From the NCBI RefSeq assembly GCF_900163655.1, contig NZ_FWFG01000108.1:1-42628 (forward strand): a stretch of DNA of 42,628 bases, in the 5' to 3' direction. A program made the translations under genes and the position numbers. Source of the DNA: Brachybacterium nesterenkovii. GTDB lineage: Bacteria > Actinomycetota > Actinomycetes > Actinomycetales > Dermabacteraceae. The notes below the pieces were generated by a model. That model saw only the letters and a program-made list of their open reading frames with translations. It was not told where the DNA came from and searched no databases. Shown piece after piece: positions 19,415 through 30,519 of the stretch; the first letter of the stretch is position 1, and each line of letters opens with the position of its first letter.

Positions 19415-19521
19415 GAGCTACCCCTCACAACTATGGACCTGCAGAACGGACCTTTGCTTGTTGGACAGGAATCGTATCAGTGGGGTATAGGCGAGGTCTG
19501 GTGCGGGGTGCTGGGCTTCCG
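19415..19521 (-). promoter_or_regulatory. hsdR-to-AbiEi gap with a repeated GGACCT motif
   Basis: This 107-bp gap is less GC-rich than its surroundings and probably holds the promoter of the toxin-antitoxin pair. GGACCT occurs twice in direct orientation on the plus strand 14 bp apart (TATGGACCTGCAG, then AACGGACCTTT), and minus-strand TATACC and GATACGAT are possible -10 elements. AbiEi-type repressors bind repeats in their promoters, but these sites are only suggestive. Confidence 0.3.
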
Positions 19522-22500
19522 TTACCCAACGTCCCGCAGCCGCTCGTACAGCCCCATGTCCAGCAGCAGCCCCCGCAGCTCCTCCCACGGCATCTCGCGC
19601 ATGTGCTTGATGACGGCGCCGCTGGACTCCTCGACGCTCCAGACGGCGTTCTCGGCGACGGTCCGGAACCCGGGAGCCTCCGCGAAGTCGACGCGGGAGT
19701 TGGAATGGGAGATGGCCTGCATGGTCTGGTCGGCGACGACCTCGGCCAGCAGGTTCTCGACGCCGCTGATCTTGTAGTCGTCGGGCACGTTGAGCCCGCC
19801 CAGGTAGCGGTTGACCTTGTCGATGATCTCGGTCTTGCGCTCCCGCTTGCGCTCGCGGGCGGCGGCCATGCCGGCCTCGGTCATGCCCGTCAGGCCCTCA
19901 GGCTCGGCCTCGCCGAGCTTGAGGTCGTCCTCACGGATCTTCTCGAGCCGGTAGTGGGTGAGCACGATGTCGGAGACATCGACGTCGTCGGGCTCGGGAT
20001 CCTCATCCGTGAAGCTCCGCAGGCGCCGGGCCAGGAGGTCTGCGTAGGCGCTGAACTTCTCGAAGCGCGGGTTACCGTAGTCGACCAGCTGGGAGAAGAA
20101 GGCGTAGGCCTTCATGTACTGGGCGAGCGTGGAGCGGTAGTCGACGAGGGTGTCGCGCTCGGTGCGGTCCTCGGTCTGGATCGCGTGCTTCCAGCGGTCG
20201 GCGAAGCGGTCGATGGCGGGGGCCAGGTGCCGCTCGGGATCGGTGTGCCGGGCGCCCTTGCGCGTCCACGCCTCCCAGAACAGGTCCACGTCCTGCGGGG
20301 CGTGGATCCCGGCCTGGTCGAGCTTGGCGAGGAGGTCCATCACGAGGTCCGGGTCGGACTCGGTGGTGATCTCGGCGTCCTCGTAGTACTCGCGGAAGGC
20401 GGCGAGGATCTGCTCGGGGTCGTTCACGAAGTCGAGCACGTACGTGTCGGTCTTCCCCGGGGCCATGCGGTTGAGCCGCGAGAGCGTCTGCACGGCCGCG
20501 ATGCCCGAGAGCTGCTTGTCGACGTACATCCCCACCAGCAACGGCTGGTCGAAGCCGGTCTGGTACTTGTTGGCGACGATCAGCACGTGCTCGTCGGGCC
20601 GGGCGAACACCTTGGCGAGGTCGCGTCCGTCCAGCTGGGGGTTCTCGCTGGCCTCGGTGACGGTCGGTGCGGTGCCACCGGGCAGGACGCTGATCTCCGG
20701 GTCGGGCACGTCCCCGGAGAAGGCGACGAGGGCCTGGAGGTCCAGGTTCTCCTCGGCGCAGATGCGGCGGAAGGACCGGGCGTACTTGACGGCAGCGGCG
20801 CGGGAGTCGGTGACGACCATCGCCTTGGCGCGCCCGCCGAGCTCGCCCTGTACGGCGGCGCGGTAGTGCCGGATGATCTCGCGGACCTTCTGGTCGATGT
20901 TCGTGGGGTGGAGGTTCACCGCCGTCAGGTAGGCCTTCGTGCCCGTGCGGGTGTCGACTTCGATGTCTTCGCCGCCGGTTTTCAGGGAGATCCGGGCGGC
21001 TCGCTCGTACGTCGTGTAGTTCTTCAGGACGTCGAGGATGAAGCCCTCCTCGATCGCCTGCTTCATGGAGTACAGGTCGAAGGGGACGGGCTTGCCGTCG
21101 GGGCCGGGGCGCCCGAACTGCTCGAGCGTCTTGGCCTTGGGGGTGGCGGTGAACGCGAAGAAGGAGATGCGGTGGTCGGCGTCGGCCTTGGCGGCCATCG
21201 CGACCAGGGCGTCCTGGTCGGCGCCTGGCTCAGCGTCCTCGTCGAGGCCGGCGGCAGGGTCGTTGAGGTAGACGACCTTGCGGACGGCGGCGGAGGCCTC
21301 CCCGGACTGGGAGGAGTGGGCCTCGTCGGCGATGACGGCGAAGCGCTTGCCCGCGATCGTGGTGTCCTCGCCGTCGGAGGCCGCCTTCTTCATGGCCTCC
21401 AGGACGTAGGGGAACGTCTGGATGGTGACGCCGATGATCGGGACGCCCGCTTTCAGGGCCTCCGTCAGCTCCTTCGTCTTGGAGCCGCCGGATCCGCGGG
21501 TGACGGCCTGGAACGTGCCGGTGGTGGTGACGAGCTGGTCGACGGCGTCCTGCAGCTGGCGGTCGAGCACCTGCCGGTCGGCGATGACGATGACGGTGTC
21601 GAACACCTTGGTGCCCTCGGGCGTGTGGAGGGTGGCCAGGCGGTGCGCGGTCCACGCGATGGAGTCGGTCTTCCCCGAGCCGGCGGAGTGCTGGATCAGG
21701 TAGTGGTGGCCGGGGCCTTCGGTGCGGGCGGCCTCGGTGAGGCGGGTGACGGCGCGCCACTGGTGGAAGCGGGGGAAGCGGATGCGGCGCTTCTCGGTGA
21801 CTGCGCCGGTGAGCGGGTCCTCGCGGGTCTCGTGGCTGACGTAGATGAACTTCGCGAGGATCGCGAGCCAGGAGTCGCGGTCCAGGACGTCCTTCCAGAA
21901 GAACGACGTGCCGGTGCCGGGCGGGTTCCCGGCGCCGTTGTCGTGGCCCATGTCGAAGGGAAGGAAGGTGGTGGCGGGGCCCTCGAGCTTGGTGGTCATC
22001 GCGACGCGGGTGTCGGTGACGACGAAGTGCACGAGGGCGCCGCGGAACTCGGTGAGCAGCGGCTCGTTGAGGGGGGAGCGGTCGGTGCGGTACTGGGCGA
22101 TGCCCTTCTCGAGGCTCTGCGTGTAGTCCGTCTTGAGCTCGATAGTCGCCACGGGCAGGCCATTGCAGAACAGCACCAGGTCGATGCGGTCGGCCTTGTC
22201 CTGGGAGTACACGACCTCCTGCATCACGCGCAGGCGGTTCTTGGCGTACCGGGCCGTGAGGTCGGGGTTGCGGTCGTCCGCGGGGGGCATCTGCATGGTC
22301 TTGAAGCCGTGGCGCAGGCCCACCATGTCGAAGCCCTTGCGCAGCACGCCCAGGGTGCCGCCGCCGTGGGCCTCGTCGGAGGCGAGGACTTTGACGACGC
22401 GGTCGAGGATCCGCGCCTCGGCCTTCGAACGTGCCTCGCCGGTGAGGCCGGGGGCGACGATCTTCTCGTACTCCTTCGGCTGGGTCTCGGCGAGCCAGCC

Positions 22501-22638
22501 CAGCAGGTCCTCGGGGAAGAGGGCGTGCTCCTTGTCGTAGCCGGCAGAGTTGTGGGAGCGCAGCCAGCCGTTGGCTTCCAGGTGGGAGGCGATCTCATCC
22601 TGGAAGGCGAGCTCCTGGTGCAGGCCGGACGTGCTCAT
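19522..22638 (-). CDS. hsdR: Type I restriction enzyme, R (endonuclease/translocase) subunit
   Basis: This 1038-residue subunit cleaves unmodified DNA after ATP-driven translocation. The N-terminal nuclease domain shows Asp153 in RIDLVLFCNG and ELK at residues 167-169, the PD-(D/E)xK core. The SF2 motor follows with Walker A QHSAGSGKT (Lys323), DEAH at 438-441 in VIADEAHSSQ, FFAFTATPKAKTLE, and the late motifs VANKYQTGFDQP and QTLSRLNRMAPGK. The C-terminal helical region should dock onto the methylase. Length and motifs are complete, so it looks functional. Its ATG overlaps the hsdS stop. Confidence 0.95.
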   Translation of the reverse strand: MSTSGLHQELAFQDEIASHLEANGWLRSHNSAGYDKEHALFPEDLLGWLAETQPKEYEKIVAPGLTGEARSKAEARILDRVVKVLASDEAHGGGTLGVLRKGFDMVGLRHGFKTMQMPPADDRNPDLTARYAKNRLRVMQEVVYSQDKADRIDLVLFCNGLPVATIELKTDYTQSLEKGIAQYRTDRSPLNEPLLTEFRGALVHFVVTDTRVAMTTKLEGPATTFLPFDMGHDNGAGNPPGTGTSFFWKDVLDRDSWLAILAKFIYVSHETREDPLTGAVTEKRRIRFPRFHQWRAVTRLTEAARTEGPGHHYLIQHSAGSGKTDSIAWTAHRLATLHTPEGTKVFDTVIVIADRQVLDRQLQDAVDQLVTTTGTFQAVTRGSGGSKTKELTEALKAGVPIIGVTIQTFPYVLEAMKKAASDGEDTTIAGKRFAVIADEAHSSQSGEASAAVRKVVYLNDPAAGLDEDAEPGADQDALVAMAAKADADHRISFFAFTATPKAKTLEQFGRPGPDGKPVPFDLYSMKQAIEEGFILDVLKNYTTYERAARISLKTGGEDIEVDTRTGTKAYLTAVNLHPTNIDQKVREIIRHYRAAVQGELGGRAKAMVVTDSRAAAVKYARSFRRICAEENLDLQALVAFSGDVPDPEISVLPGGTAPTVTEASENPQLDGRDLAKVFARPDEHVLIVANKYQTGFDQPLLVGMYVDKQLSGIAAVQTLSRLNRMAPGKTDTYVLDFVNDPEQILAAFREYYEDAEITTESDPDLVMDLLAKLDQAGIHAPQDVDLFWEAWTRKGARHTDPERHLAPAIDRFADRWKHAIQTEDRTERDTLVDYRSTLAQYMKAYAFFSQLVDYGNPRFEKFSAYADLLARRLRSFTDEDPEPDDVDVSDIVLTHYRLEKIREDDLKLGEAEPEGLTGMTEAGMAAARERKRERKTEIIDKVNRYLGGLNVPDDYKISGVENLLAEVVADQTMQAISHSNSRVDFAEAPGFRTVAENAVWSVEESSGAVIKHMREMPWEELRGLLLDMGLYERLRDVG

Positions 22639-23875
22639 GACAGCTCCTTGATGTCGTCCGCGAGCTGCTCTGCCGCGGGACGGTGCGTGGCGGTGACGTC
22701 GATCTGGCCCGTGACAGCGGCCGTGATAAGCGCGGCGCGGCGCTCTTTGGCGAGGGTGATGGCGCGGGTGAGGTCGGCAACAGCATCGTCAGATGTCACC
22801 GTTTCGTGGTTGAGGCGCTCGACGATGGCACGCTGTTCGGTCAGGGAGGGTACCGGGATGGCGGCGTCCCGGAAGGCTCCGACATCGAGTGAGGGGACGG
22901 CACCAGGGAGGGCGAAAGGAGCGATGGAAATCGAGCCGAGCGCAAAGCGGAGGTACGTCGGATCCATATCGCCAACTGGAGTGATGCCGAGCATATTGTT
23001 GTCGATGCATGAGGGAACCGCGAGAGTCGCCGTCCGAGCGAGGAGAAGAGCCGCGCCGATTTTGGCCATGACACAAGTTCCCGGCGCAAACGTCGTGGCT
23101 CCGAGTCGGGAGGCAGTCTCGTGATCGATCGTGTTTTCGCTGCTTCGGAGCACGCCGTTCTCAGCGCCAGCGAGACTGCCGACCTTGAAGAACGGGAGCT
23201 CGCGATCTACGTGACCCTGCTCCGCATGAGGGAACCCGTTGCCGCCGCGAAGTGAAGCGACGGTCTTCAGACGGCGTAAGGGGTGCTTGGCGCGTGCGGA
23301 CGCGAACGCCGCGTCCCGTCGAGCGGTAAGGCGCTCAAAGAAGAGACGGGAAGTGTGTTCAAGATCAGCGATGAGCGCGTCGATCTCGGCGGTCTCGTGG
23401 TCGAGGTAGTCGGCTATGGTGCGCTGCACCTCGATTGCGGGCCGATGAATAGGGATCCTTACGAGCTCCTGAGGGGTGATGGCCGGGTAGCTAACCCCCG
23501 TCGACCTACGTGACACCTCGAAAACGAACTTGTCGCTCAGGACTGCGTACTTTAGGAACCGAGGTTCGAGGTGGTTGGCCGGAGTCAAGGTTGCGAATCC
23601 GGTTGAGGCCACAGCATTGCAGGGCGCGATGTCTGCGGTCGAGATTGCCTTGAGGTAAGTGCGAACCGTCGATACTAGTGTGTCTCCGGGCCTTACTACG
23701 CGACGCGCTCGTGACGGCGCTTCCTTGAACGCTATTGGCTCTGGCCACGAAATGGTCTTGCCGTAGGAAATGTCGCTGATCTCGCAGTAACGGATTTCGT
23801 GATCAGGATTTGTGGTTTCGGGCAGGGTGGCTCCGTTTAGGGTGGCGCCAAATTTCAATGGGACTAGCGGGAACC

Positions 23876-23879
<4 letters not shown>
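22635..23879 (-). CDS. hsdS: Type I restriction-modification specificity subunit
   Basis: This 414-residue subunit sets the recognition sequence of the methylase and restriction complex. Two target-recognition domains are each followed by a conserved helical spacer: TRD1 about residues 1-165, spacer with ADYLDHETAEIDALIADLE; TRD2 about 205-360, spacer with RLNHETVTSDDAVADLTRAI and KERRAALITAAVTGQIDV. It starts at a GTG overlapping the hsdM stop (GTGA) and ends overlapping hsdR (ATGA). Both TRDs, especially the first, are less GC-rich than hsdM and hsdR, as expected for recognition domains exchanged by transfer. The target sequence cannot be predicted. Confidence 0.92.
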
Positions 23880-25849
<1,970 letters not shown>

Positions 25850-25896
25850 GGTGGTCAGGCTCGCTTCGTCGAGGTGCTCGGTGGGGTCAGGGTATG

Positions 25897-26745
25897 TCAG
25901 GCAGGGGAGGGGGAGGTGCCTGGCTCGGGGCTGCCCGAGCGGAGCTGGGCAGAATGCTCGTCTCGCTCGATATCGCTGACCGGCTGCTCTTCGGACTTCT
26001 GCATGCTCCGGCGCCAGATGGTCTCTGTGCTAAGGGGCCTGTGCCGTGCGCTCAGGACGAGGAGGGGCAGGAGCGCAATGAGCATCGTGCCAGCACCAGC
26101 GATGATTCCGGTCGGAAGTTCGGATGGCGCAAGCAGACCGATGCCAAGGAAGCCGGTGCTGCTGCCGCTCAGGGTGGTCAGGAGCGCCTGGCTGGCGCCG
26201 ATGACCAGTGCGCGGGGCTGCATGCTGCCCAGACTGCCGAGTGTTTGCGGTTCGACACCGAAGGGTGAAGGACCATCAGGGTTCAGGAACCGCTCGCCGA
26301 AGCGACGTTGCTCCTCGTCCTCGACGATGGTCGTGTTGGCGAACGTGACGACGCTACCGGCGCACAGCCCCAGGGCTGTGAGCACGATCAGGATGAGGTA
26401 CGGCCACTCAGCCCACCCCCACGGCGGGGTGAGATAGATGGTGACGCCTACGAACGCGGCGAGTGCAGCGAACAGGTACGAGAGGGAGCCGAACAGGAAT
26501 GACTCGCGTCGTCGGGCCTCGAGAAGCGGGCGGAGGTCTTCATGCGCTTCGAGTCGTGCTAGGCGGAATTGTTCTGAGCGGCGCAGGGGCGAGTCGGCGC
26601 AGCCATCCGCCGCAGATAGTGCAGTGCGAACGTGCTCCAGTGACGTGAATCGCCGGTTCCGGAGGGCTCGGGTAGTGGATCCGAGAAGCGCGAGGAGGCC
26701 GGCAAGTGAACCGAAGAACGCGGTGGTCTGGGAGATGTCGGGCAT
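25897..26745 (-). CDS. Unrecognised membrane protein at the head of the hsd operon
   Basis: The 282 residues start at ATG 26745. An N-terminal membrane segment (TAFFGSLAGLLALLGSTTRA) is followed by a charged cytoplasmic stretch with many Arg, Leu and Glu residues. Two further helices (FLFGSLSYLFAALAAFVGV and WPYLILIVLTALGLCAGSVV) and a hydrophobic C-terminal region with one or two more (about residues 195-245) come next. A polar acidic tail ends GSPEPGTSPSPA. It is not a known Hsd subunit. The 47-bp spacing and shared strand suggest co-transcription with hsdM, hsdS and hsdR, so it may be an accessory defence component or a passenger. No family name can be supported. Confidence 0.7.
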   Translation of the reverse strand: MPDISQTTAFFGSLAGLLALLGSTTRALRNRRFTSLEHVRTALSAADGCADSPLRRSEQFRLARLEAHEDLRPLLEARRRESFLFGSLSYLFAALAAFVGVTIYLTPPWGWAEWPYLILIVLTALGLCAGSVVTFANTTIVEDEEQRRFGERFLNPDGPSPFGVEPQTLGSLGSMQPRALVIGASQALLTTLSGSSTGFLGIGLLAPSELPTGIIAGAGTMLIALLPLLVLSARHRPLSTETIWRRSMQKSEEQPVSDIERDEHSAQLRSGSPEPGTSPSPA

Positions 26746-26885
26746 GAGGAAGGCCTTTCGTCGGGGAAGGCCCCACTTTGGACGAGACCCCCGACAGACG
26801 AAGACGGCCGCCTCTTTCGCCAGCCCCCGCATCTGTTCACCTCCCGTCCCTCGACACCCCGGCCGTGACCGGCCACGATGTCGGA

Positions 26886-28127
26886 GTGGACGCCCCCGCC
26901 CCTGCTTCCCCCGCCGCCCCGCGTGCCCCTGAGCGCGGCTCCGCCCTCGAGGTCCTCGCCGTCTTCACGCGGCTGGGCCTGACCTCCTTCGGCGGCCCCG
27001 TGGCCCACCTCGGCTACTTCCGCGAGGCCTTCGTCGAGCGCCGCCGCTGGCTGTCCGAGGCGGCATACGCGGAGATCGTCGCCCTGTGCCAGTTCCTGCC
27101 CGGCCCCGCCTCGAGCCAGGTGGGCATGGCCATCGGGCTGCGTCGCGCGGGGCTGCTGGGCATGGCCGCCGCGTGGCTCGCCTTCACCCTGCCCTCGGCC
27201 GCACTGCTCGTGGCCTTCGCCCTCGCCATCTCCTCCCTCGGGGACGTCAGCGGCGACGGCTGGATCCTCGGCACCAAGGCCGCCGCGGTCGCCGTCGTCG
27301 CCCAGGCCGTGCTCGGGATGGGCCGCAGCCTCGCCCCCGACAAGGAGCGGGCCACGCTCGCGGCGCTCGCCGCCATCGTCGTGCTGCTGCTGCCTGGGGC
27401 GGGCGTGCAGGTGGCTGTCATCGCGGTCACGGGCCTGATCGGGTGGCTCTGGCTGCGGGGGAGCGCGGCAGGGGACGGCGACACCGGAGTCCTCGATGAG
27501 GCGGCCCCGGGCGGTCGGGTTCCGCGCGTCCTCGCGGTCGGCGCGCTCGCGGCCTTCGCGCTGCTGCTCATCGGACTGCCGATGGCGGCCGCCGCCACCG
27601 GCAACCCGTGGCTCGCCTCCTTCGCTGGCTTTTACCGCGCCGGCGCGCTCGTGTTCGGCGGTGGGCACGTGGTGCTCCCGCTGCTCGAGGCCCAGTCCGT
27701 CGCCCCGGGCGGCGTCACCCATGACCAGTTCCTCGCCGGCTACGGCGCCGCCCAGGCCGTGCCGGGCCCGCTGTTCACGCTCGCCGGATTCCTCGGGGCG
27801 ATCGACCCGCGCACCGGCTCCCTCGCCGGTGCCGCCGTCGCGCTCATCGGGATCTTCCTACCCGGTGCCCTGCTGGTGATCGGCGTGCTCCCGTTCTGGG
27901 CGTCGGTGCGGCGCCTGACATGGGCACGGCGCGCGCTCGCCGGGATCAACGCGGGCGTGGTCGGGATCCTCGGTGCCGCCCTGTACTTGCCGGTGTTCGC
28001 GCAGGGCATCGGCTCTCCGGCGGCGCTGGCCGTCGCGATCGCCGCGTTCATCGCGCTCACGCGGTGGAAGGCGCCGCCGTGGGCGGTGGTCATCGCAACC
28101 GGGGTGATCGGGCAGCTCGCGCTCTGA
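26886..28127 (+). CDS. chrA: ChrA-family chromate/anion transporter
   Basis: CHR-superfamily proteins export chromate by proton-linked transport. This one has two homologous halves. The first carries LGLTSFGGPVAHLGYFRE and QFLPGPASSQVGMAIG; the second carries FYRAGALVFGGGHVVLPLLE and GAAQAVPGPLFTLAGFLGA. About ten to twelve membrane segments are visible. With the GTG at 26886 it is 413 residues. A TTG at 26778 with a better-placed ribosome site (GGGGAAGG) would add 36 Pro/Arg-rich residues, so the start is uncertain. It diverges from the hsd-linked membrane protein gene. Substrate is inferred from family only. Confidence 0.88.
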   Translation: MDAPAPASPAAPRAPERGSALEVLAVFTRLGLTSFGGPVAHLGYFREAFVERRRWLSEAAYAEIVALCQFLPGPASSQVGMAIGLRRAGLLGMAAAWLAFTLPSAALLVAFALAISSLGDVSGDGWILGTKAAAVAVVAQAVLGMGRSLAPDKERATLAALAAIVVLLLPGAGVQVAVIAVTGLIGWLWLRGSAAGDGDTGVLDEAAPGGRVPRVLAVGALAAFALLLIGLPMAAAATGNPWLASFAGFYRAGALVFGGGHVVLPLLEAQSVAPGGVTHDQFLAGYGAAQAVPGPLFTLAGFLGAIDPRTGSLAGAAVALIGIFLPGALLVIGVLPFWASVRRLTWARRALAGINAGVVGILGAALYLPVFAQGIGSPAALAVAIAAFIALTRWKAPPWAVVIATGVIGQLAL

Positions 28128-28140
28128 CGGCGGCCAGTCG

Positions 28141-28275
28141 TCTGCCTGCTGAGACATCTGCGGGCCAGCTGAGGTGCCCGCCTGCCTGCTGAGGCGCCCG
28201 CTGTCGGGACAGCCGCCTGCCAGCCGGGAGATCCGCCTGCCCGCCGTGACACCTGCGTTCCGGCCGGGACGTCCG
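28141..28275. repeat. Degenerate tandem repeats (20/40-bp period) in the chrA-surface protein gap
   Basis: GCCTGCTGAG recurs at 28144 and 28184, and GCCGGGAG/CGTCCGC-like units recur at 28223 and 28263, each 40 bp apart, with weaker 20-bp copies between. The units are diverged. No gene or clear promoter is visible here; the ribosome site CAGGAG for the next gene lies beyond it at about 28405. Confidence 0.45.
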
Positions 28276-28415
28276 CGTTTCCTCCCCAATCCTCGCTTCT
28301 CCACAGTCGGCCGGCCCCCTGTTCCCCCAGGTCAGCCCAGCTCCGACGATGAGGACCTCGCCGCTGCGCGAGCCGCCTCGCCGACCGGCGAGCACCCTCA
28401 TCACCAGGAGCCGCC

Positions 28416-30512
28416 ATGTCCTCGTCGCCCGTCATCAACCGCACCCGATCCACCGCCCCGCGCCCCGACCGCCCGTGCCTCGACCGCCTTGGCCCGCCGC
28501 GCCTGCTGCGCGTCTCCGCGACCGCCGTCATCGTCGGCGGCCTCGCAGCCGTCTGCGCCCCGAGCGTCGCCTGGGCGGACTCCACCACCTGGCGCCCCAT
28601 CGACCCCGGCGACCCGATCAACGGGCACGCCGTCGCCATGATGTCCCCGGGGTACGCGATCGACGGGATCCTCGGGCGCGGCGAGGCCCAGCTGGGCCGC
28701 TACGCCAACCTGCAGAACGACGCCACCGGCGCGTACTGCATCATCACCGGCCTGCCCTACTCCCAGGCCGCGGACATCGCCGAGACCATCGACGGCCAGG
28801 CCGACCCGATCGTCGCCTACGCCCTGTCCGCCTACGGGACCGCGACCGACCGCGACACCACGGCCGCCGTCTCCTGGATCGCCCACGCCTACATGGACCG
28901 CGGCACCGCCGACGTCTCCGCCGAGGACCGCCGCGCCGCCTTCACCGCCTCCCTCGAGGACGCTCCTGCTTCCGTGCGCGACCGCGCCCAGCAGATCGTC
29001 CGCGAGGCCGAGGACTACCAGGTGCCGCCGATGGACGAGGCCTCGCTCGCCACGGCCGTCACCATCACCGGCAGCGCCGCTGACGGCACGCTCGCCGCCG
29101 TCATCGACGTCCCCGACGGCCACCCCACCGAGATCAGCGTCGAGGGCCCCGCGACCCTCGAGGACGGCCAGGTCACCACCGTGATCGAGGCCGACGGCAC
29201 GATCCCGCTCACCGCCGGCACCGTCGCCCAGGGCGAGACCGCCACGGTGCGCATCACGGCCGACCCCGTCGACGACACCGTGACCGCCCACGCCACCACC
29301 ATCCAGACCTACCGCCAAGCAGGCACCGACGCCCGCGGCCGCGCCTACCAGGTCATGGCCTGGGCCGTCCCCACCACGGCCGAGCTGCGCACCGCCTCCG
29401 CGGAGGTCTCGTGGACCGTCCCGTACACCCCGCCCGCCGATGTGAGCACCGCGGCCGCCGATGCCGCCGACGGCGACGGGATCGTCATGCCCGGCGGCAC
29501 CGTCCAGGACGTCTACACCGCGACCGGCCTCGCCCCCGGTGCCGGCTACCGGCTCGAGACCACAGTCGTGTCGATGGCCGACGGCACGACCGTCGCCACC
29601 ACCGCCAGCGACCTCGTGCCCGAGGCCGCCGACGTCCGCGCCGTCACCGCCGTCGAGCTCCCCGCGGATCTCGCCGAAGGGCGCTACGCCGTCGGTCAGG
29701 TACTCCACGGTCCCGACGGCACCGTGCTGCACACCCACGACGGCACGACCACCGAGACCCAGCAGTTCACGGTCGGGATCCCGACGATCGGCACCACTGC
29801 CACCGACAAGGCCGACGGCGACAAGACCATCGCCCGCACCGGCGGCACCCTCGTCGACACCGTCGCCTACGAGAACCTGCCGGTGGGGCGGGAGGTCGAG
29901 CTGCGGGGGACCGTGATGGACAAGGCCACGGGCGAGGCCCTGCGGGGCCCCGACGGCGCCGAGGTCACCGCGAGCGCGCGCTTCACCCCCGAGGAGGCAT
30001 CGGGCACGGCGACCGTCGAGTTCGTGCTCGACGGCTCCGTCGCCGGGCGCACCCTCGTGGTGTTCGAGGACCTCGTCTCCGCCGAGGGCACCGTGATCGC
30101 CGAGCACCGGGACCTGGCCGACGAGGGGCAGACCGTCGTCGTCGAGGAGGCACCGCCGGTGACGCCGCAGCCCACGCCGCCCGCGACGCCGCCGACTGTC
30201 GAGCGCGCCATCCCGCCGGTGCCCGAACAGCCCGTCGCGCCTGCTCCCGAGACGCCTGCCCCGGTGGAGGCCGCCCCGGAGCAGACCACCCCGGCACCGG
30301 CGTCCGCGGCGCCGACCACTCAGGCTCCGTCCCCCGTGGCGCCCCAGCCCGGCCCGGCCGTCGTCGGGTCGACCGTCCACACCGGCGGGGAGGCCGCCGA
30401 GCCGGCCCTGCCCCGCGTCACCGGGCTCCTCGCGGCCCTCACCGCGGCCGGCACCGGGATCGGCGCGCACCTGTGGAGCCGCTCCCGCCGCGGCACGGAC
30501 CGCCGGGACTGA
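28416..30512 (+). CDS. Secreted VaFE-repeat surface protein with a sorting-like C-terminus
   Basis: This 698-residue protein begins with a signal peptide ending AWA at residues 52-54. An N-terminal domain contains AYCI (Cys108), reminiscent of thioester adhesin domains, although the partner Gln is not obvious. Two VaFE-type Ig-like repeats follow. The second, about residues 450-570, has TATDKADGDKTI, GTVMDKATGEAL, and LVVFEDL with the name motif. A Pro/Ala/Glu stalk (about 575-660) leads to LPRVTG at 665-670, a hydrophobic helix and a basic tail. VaFE domains commonly form Lys-Asn isopeptide bonds. The sortase encoded 7 bp downstream is the likely anchoring enzyme. Role in adhesion is inference. 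Confidence 0.85.
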   Translation: MSSSPVINRTRSTAPRPDRPCLDRLGPPRLLRVSATAVIVGGLAAVCAPSVAWADSTTWRPIDPGDPINGHAVAMMSPGYAIDGILGRGEAQLGRYANLQNDATGAYCIITGLPYSQAADIAETIDGQADPIVAYALSAYGTATDRDTTAAVSWIAHAYMDRGTADVSAEDRRAAFTASLEDAPASVRDRAQQIVREAEDYQVPPMDEASLATAVTITGSAADGTLAAVIDVPDGHPTEISVEGPATLEDGQVTTVIEADGTIPLTAGTVAQGETATVRITADPVDDTVTAHATTIQTYRQAGTDARGRAYQVMAWAVPTTAELRTASAEVSWTVPYTPPADVSTAAADAADGDGIVMPGGTVQDVYTATGLAPGAGYRLETTVVSMADGTTVATTASDLVPEAADVRAVTAVELPADLAEGRYAVGQVLHGPDGTVLHTHDGTTTETQQFTVGIPTIGTTATDKADGDKTIARTGGTLVDTVAYENLPVGREVELRGTVMDKATGEALRGPDGAEVTASARFTPEEASGTATVEFVLDGSVAGRTLVVFEDLVSAEGTVIAEHRDLADEGQTVVVEEAPPVTPQPTPPATPPTVERAIPPVPEQPVAPAPETPAPVEAAPEQTTPAPASAAPTTQAPSPVAPQPGPAVVGSTVHTGGEAAEPALPRVTGLLAALTAAGTGIGAHLWSRSRRGTDRRD

Positions 30513-30519
30513 GGGCGCG

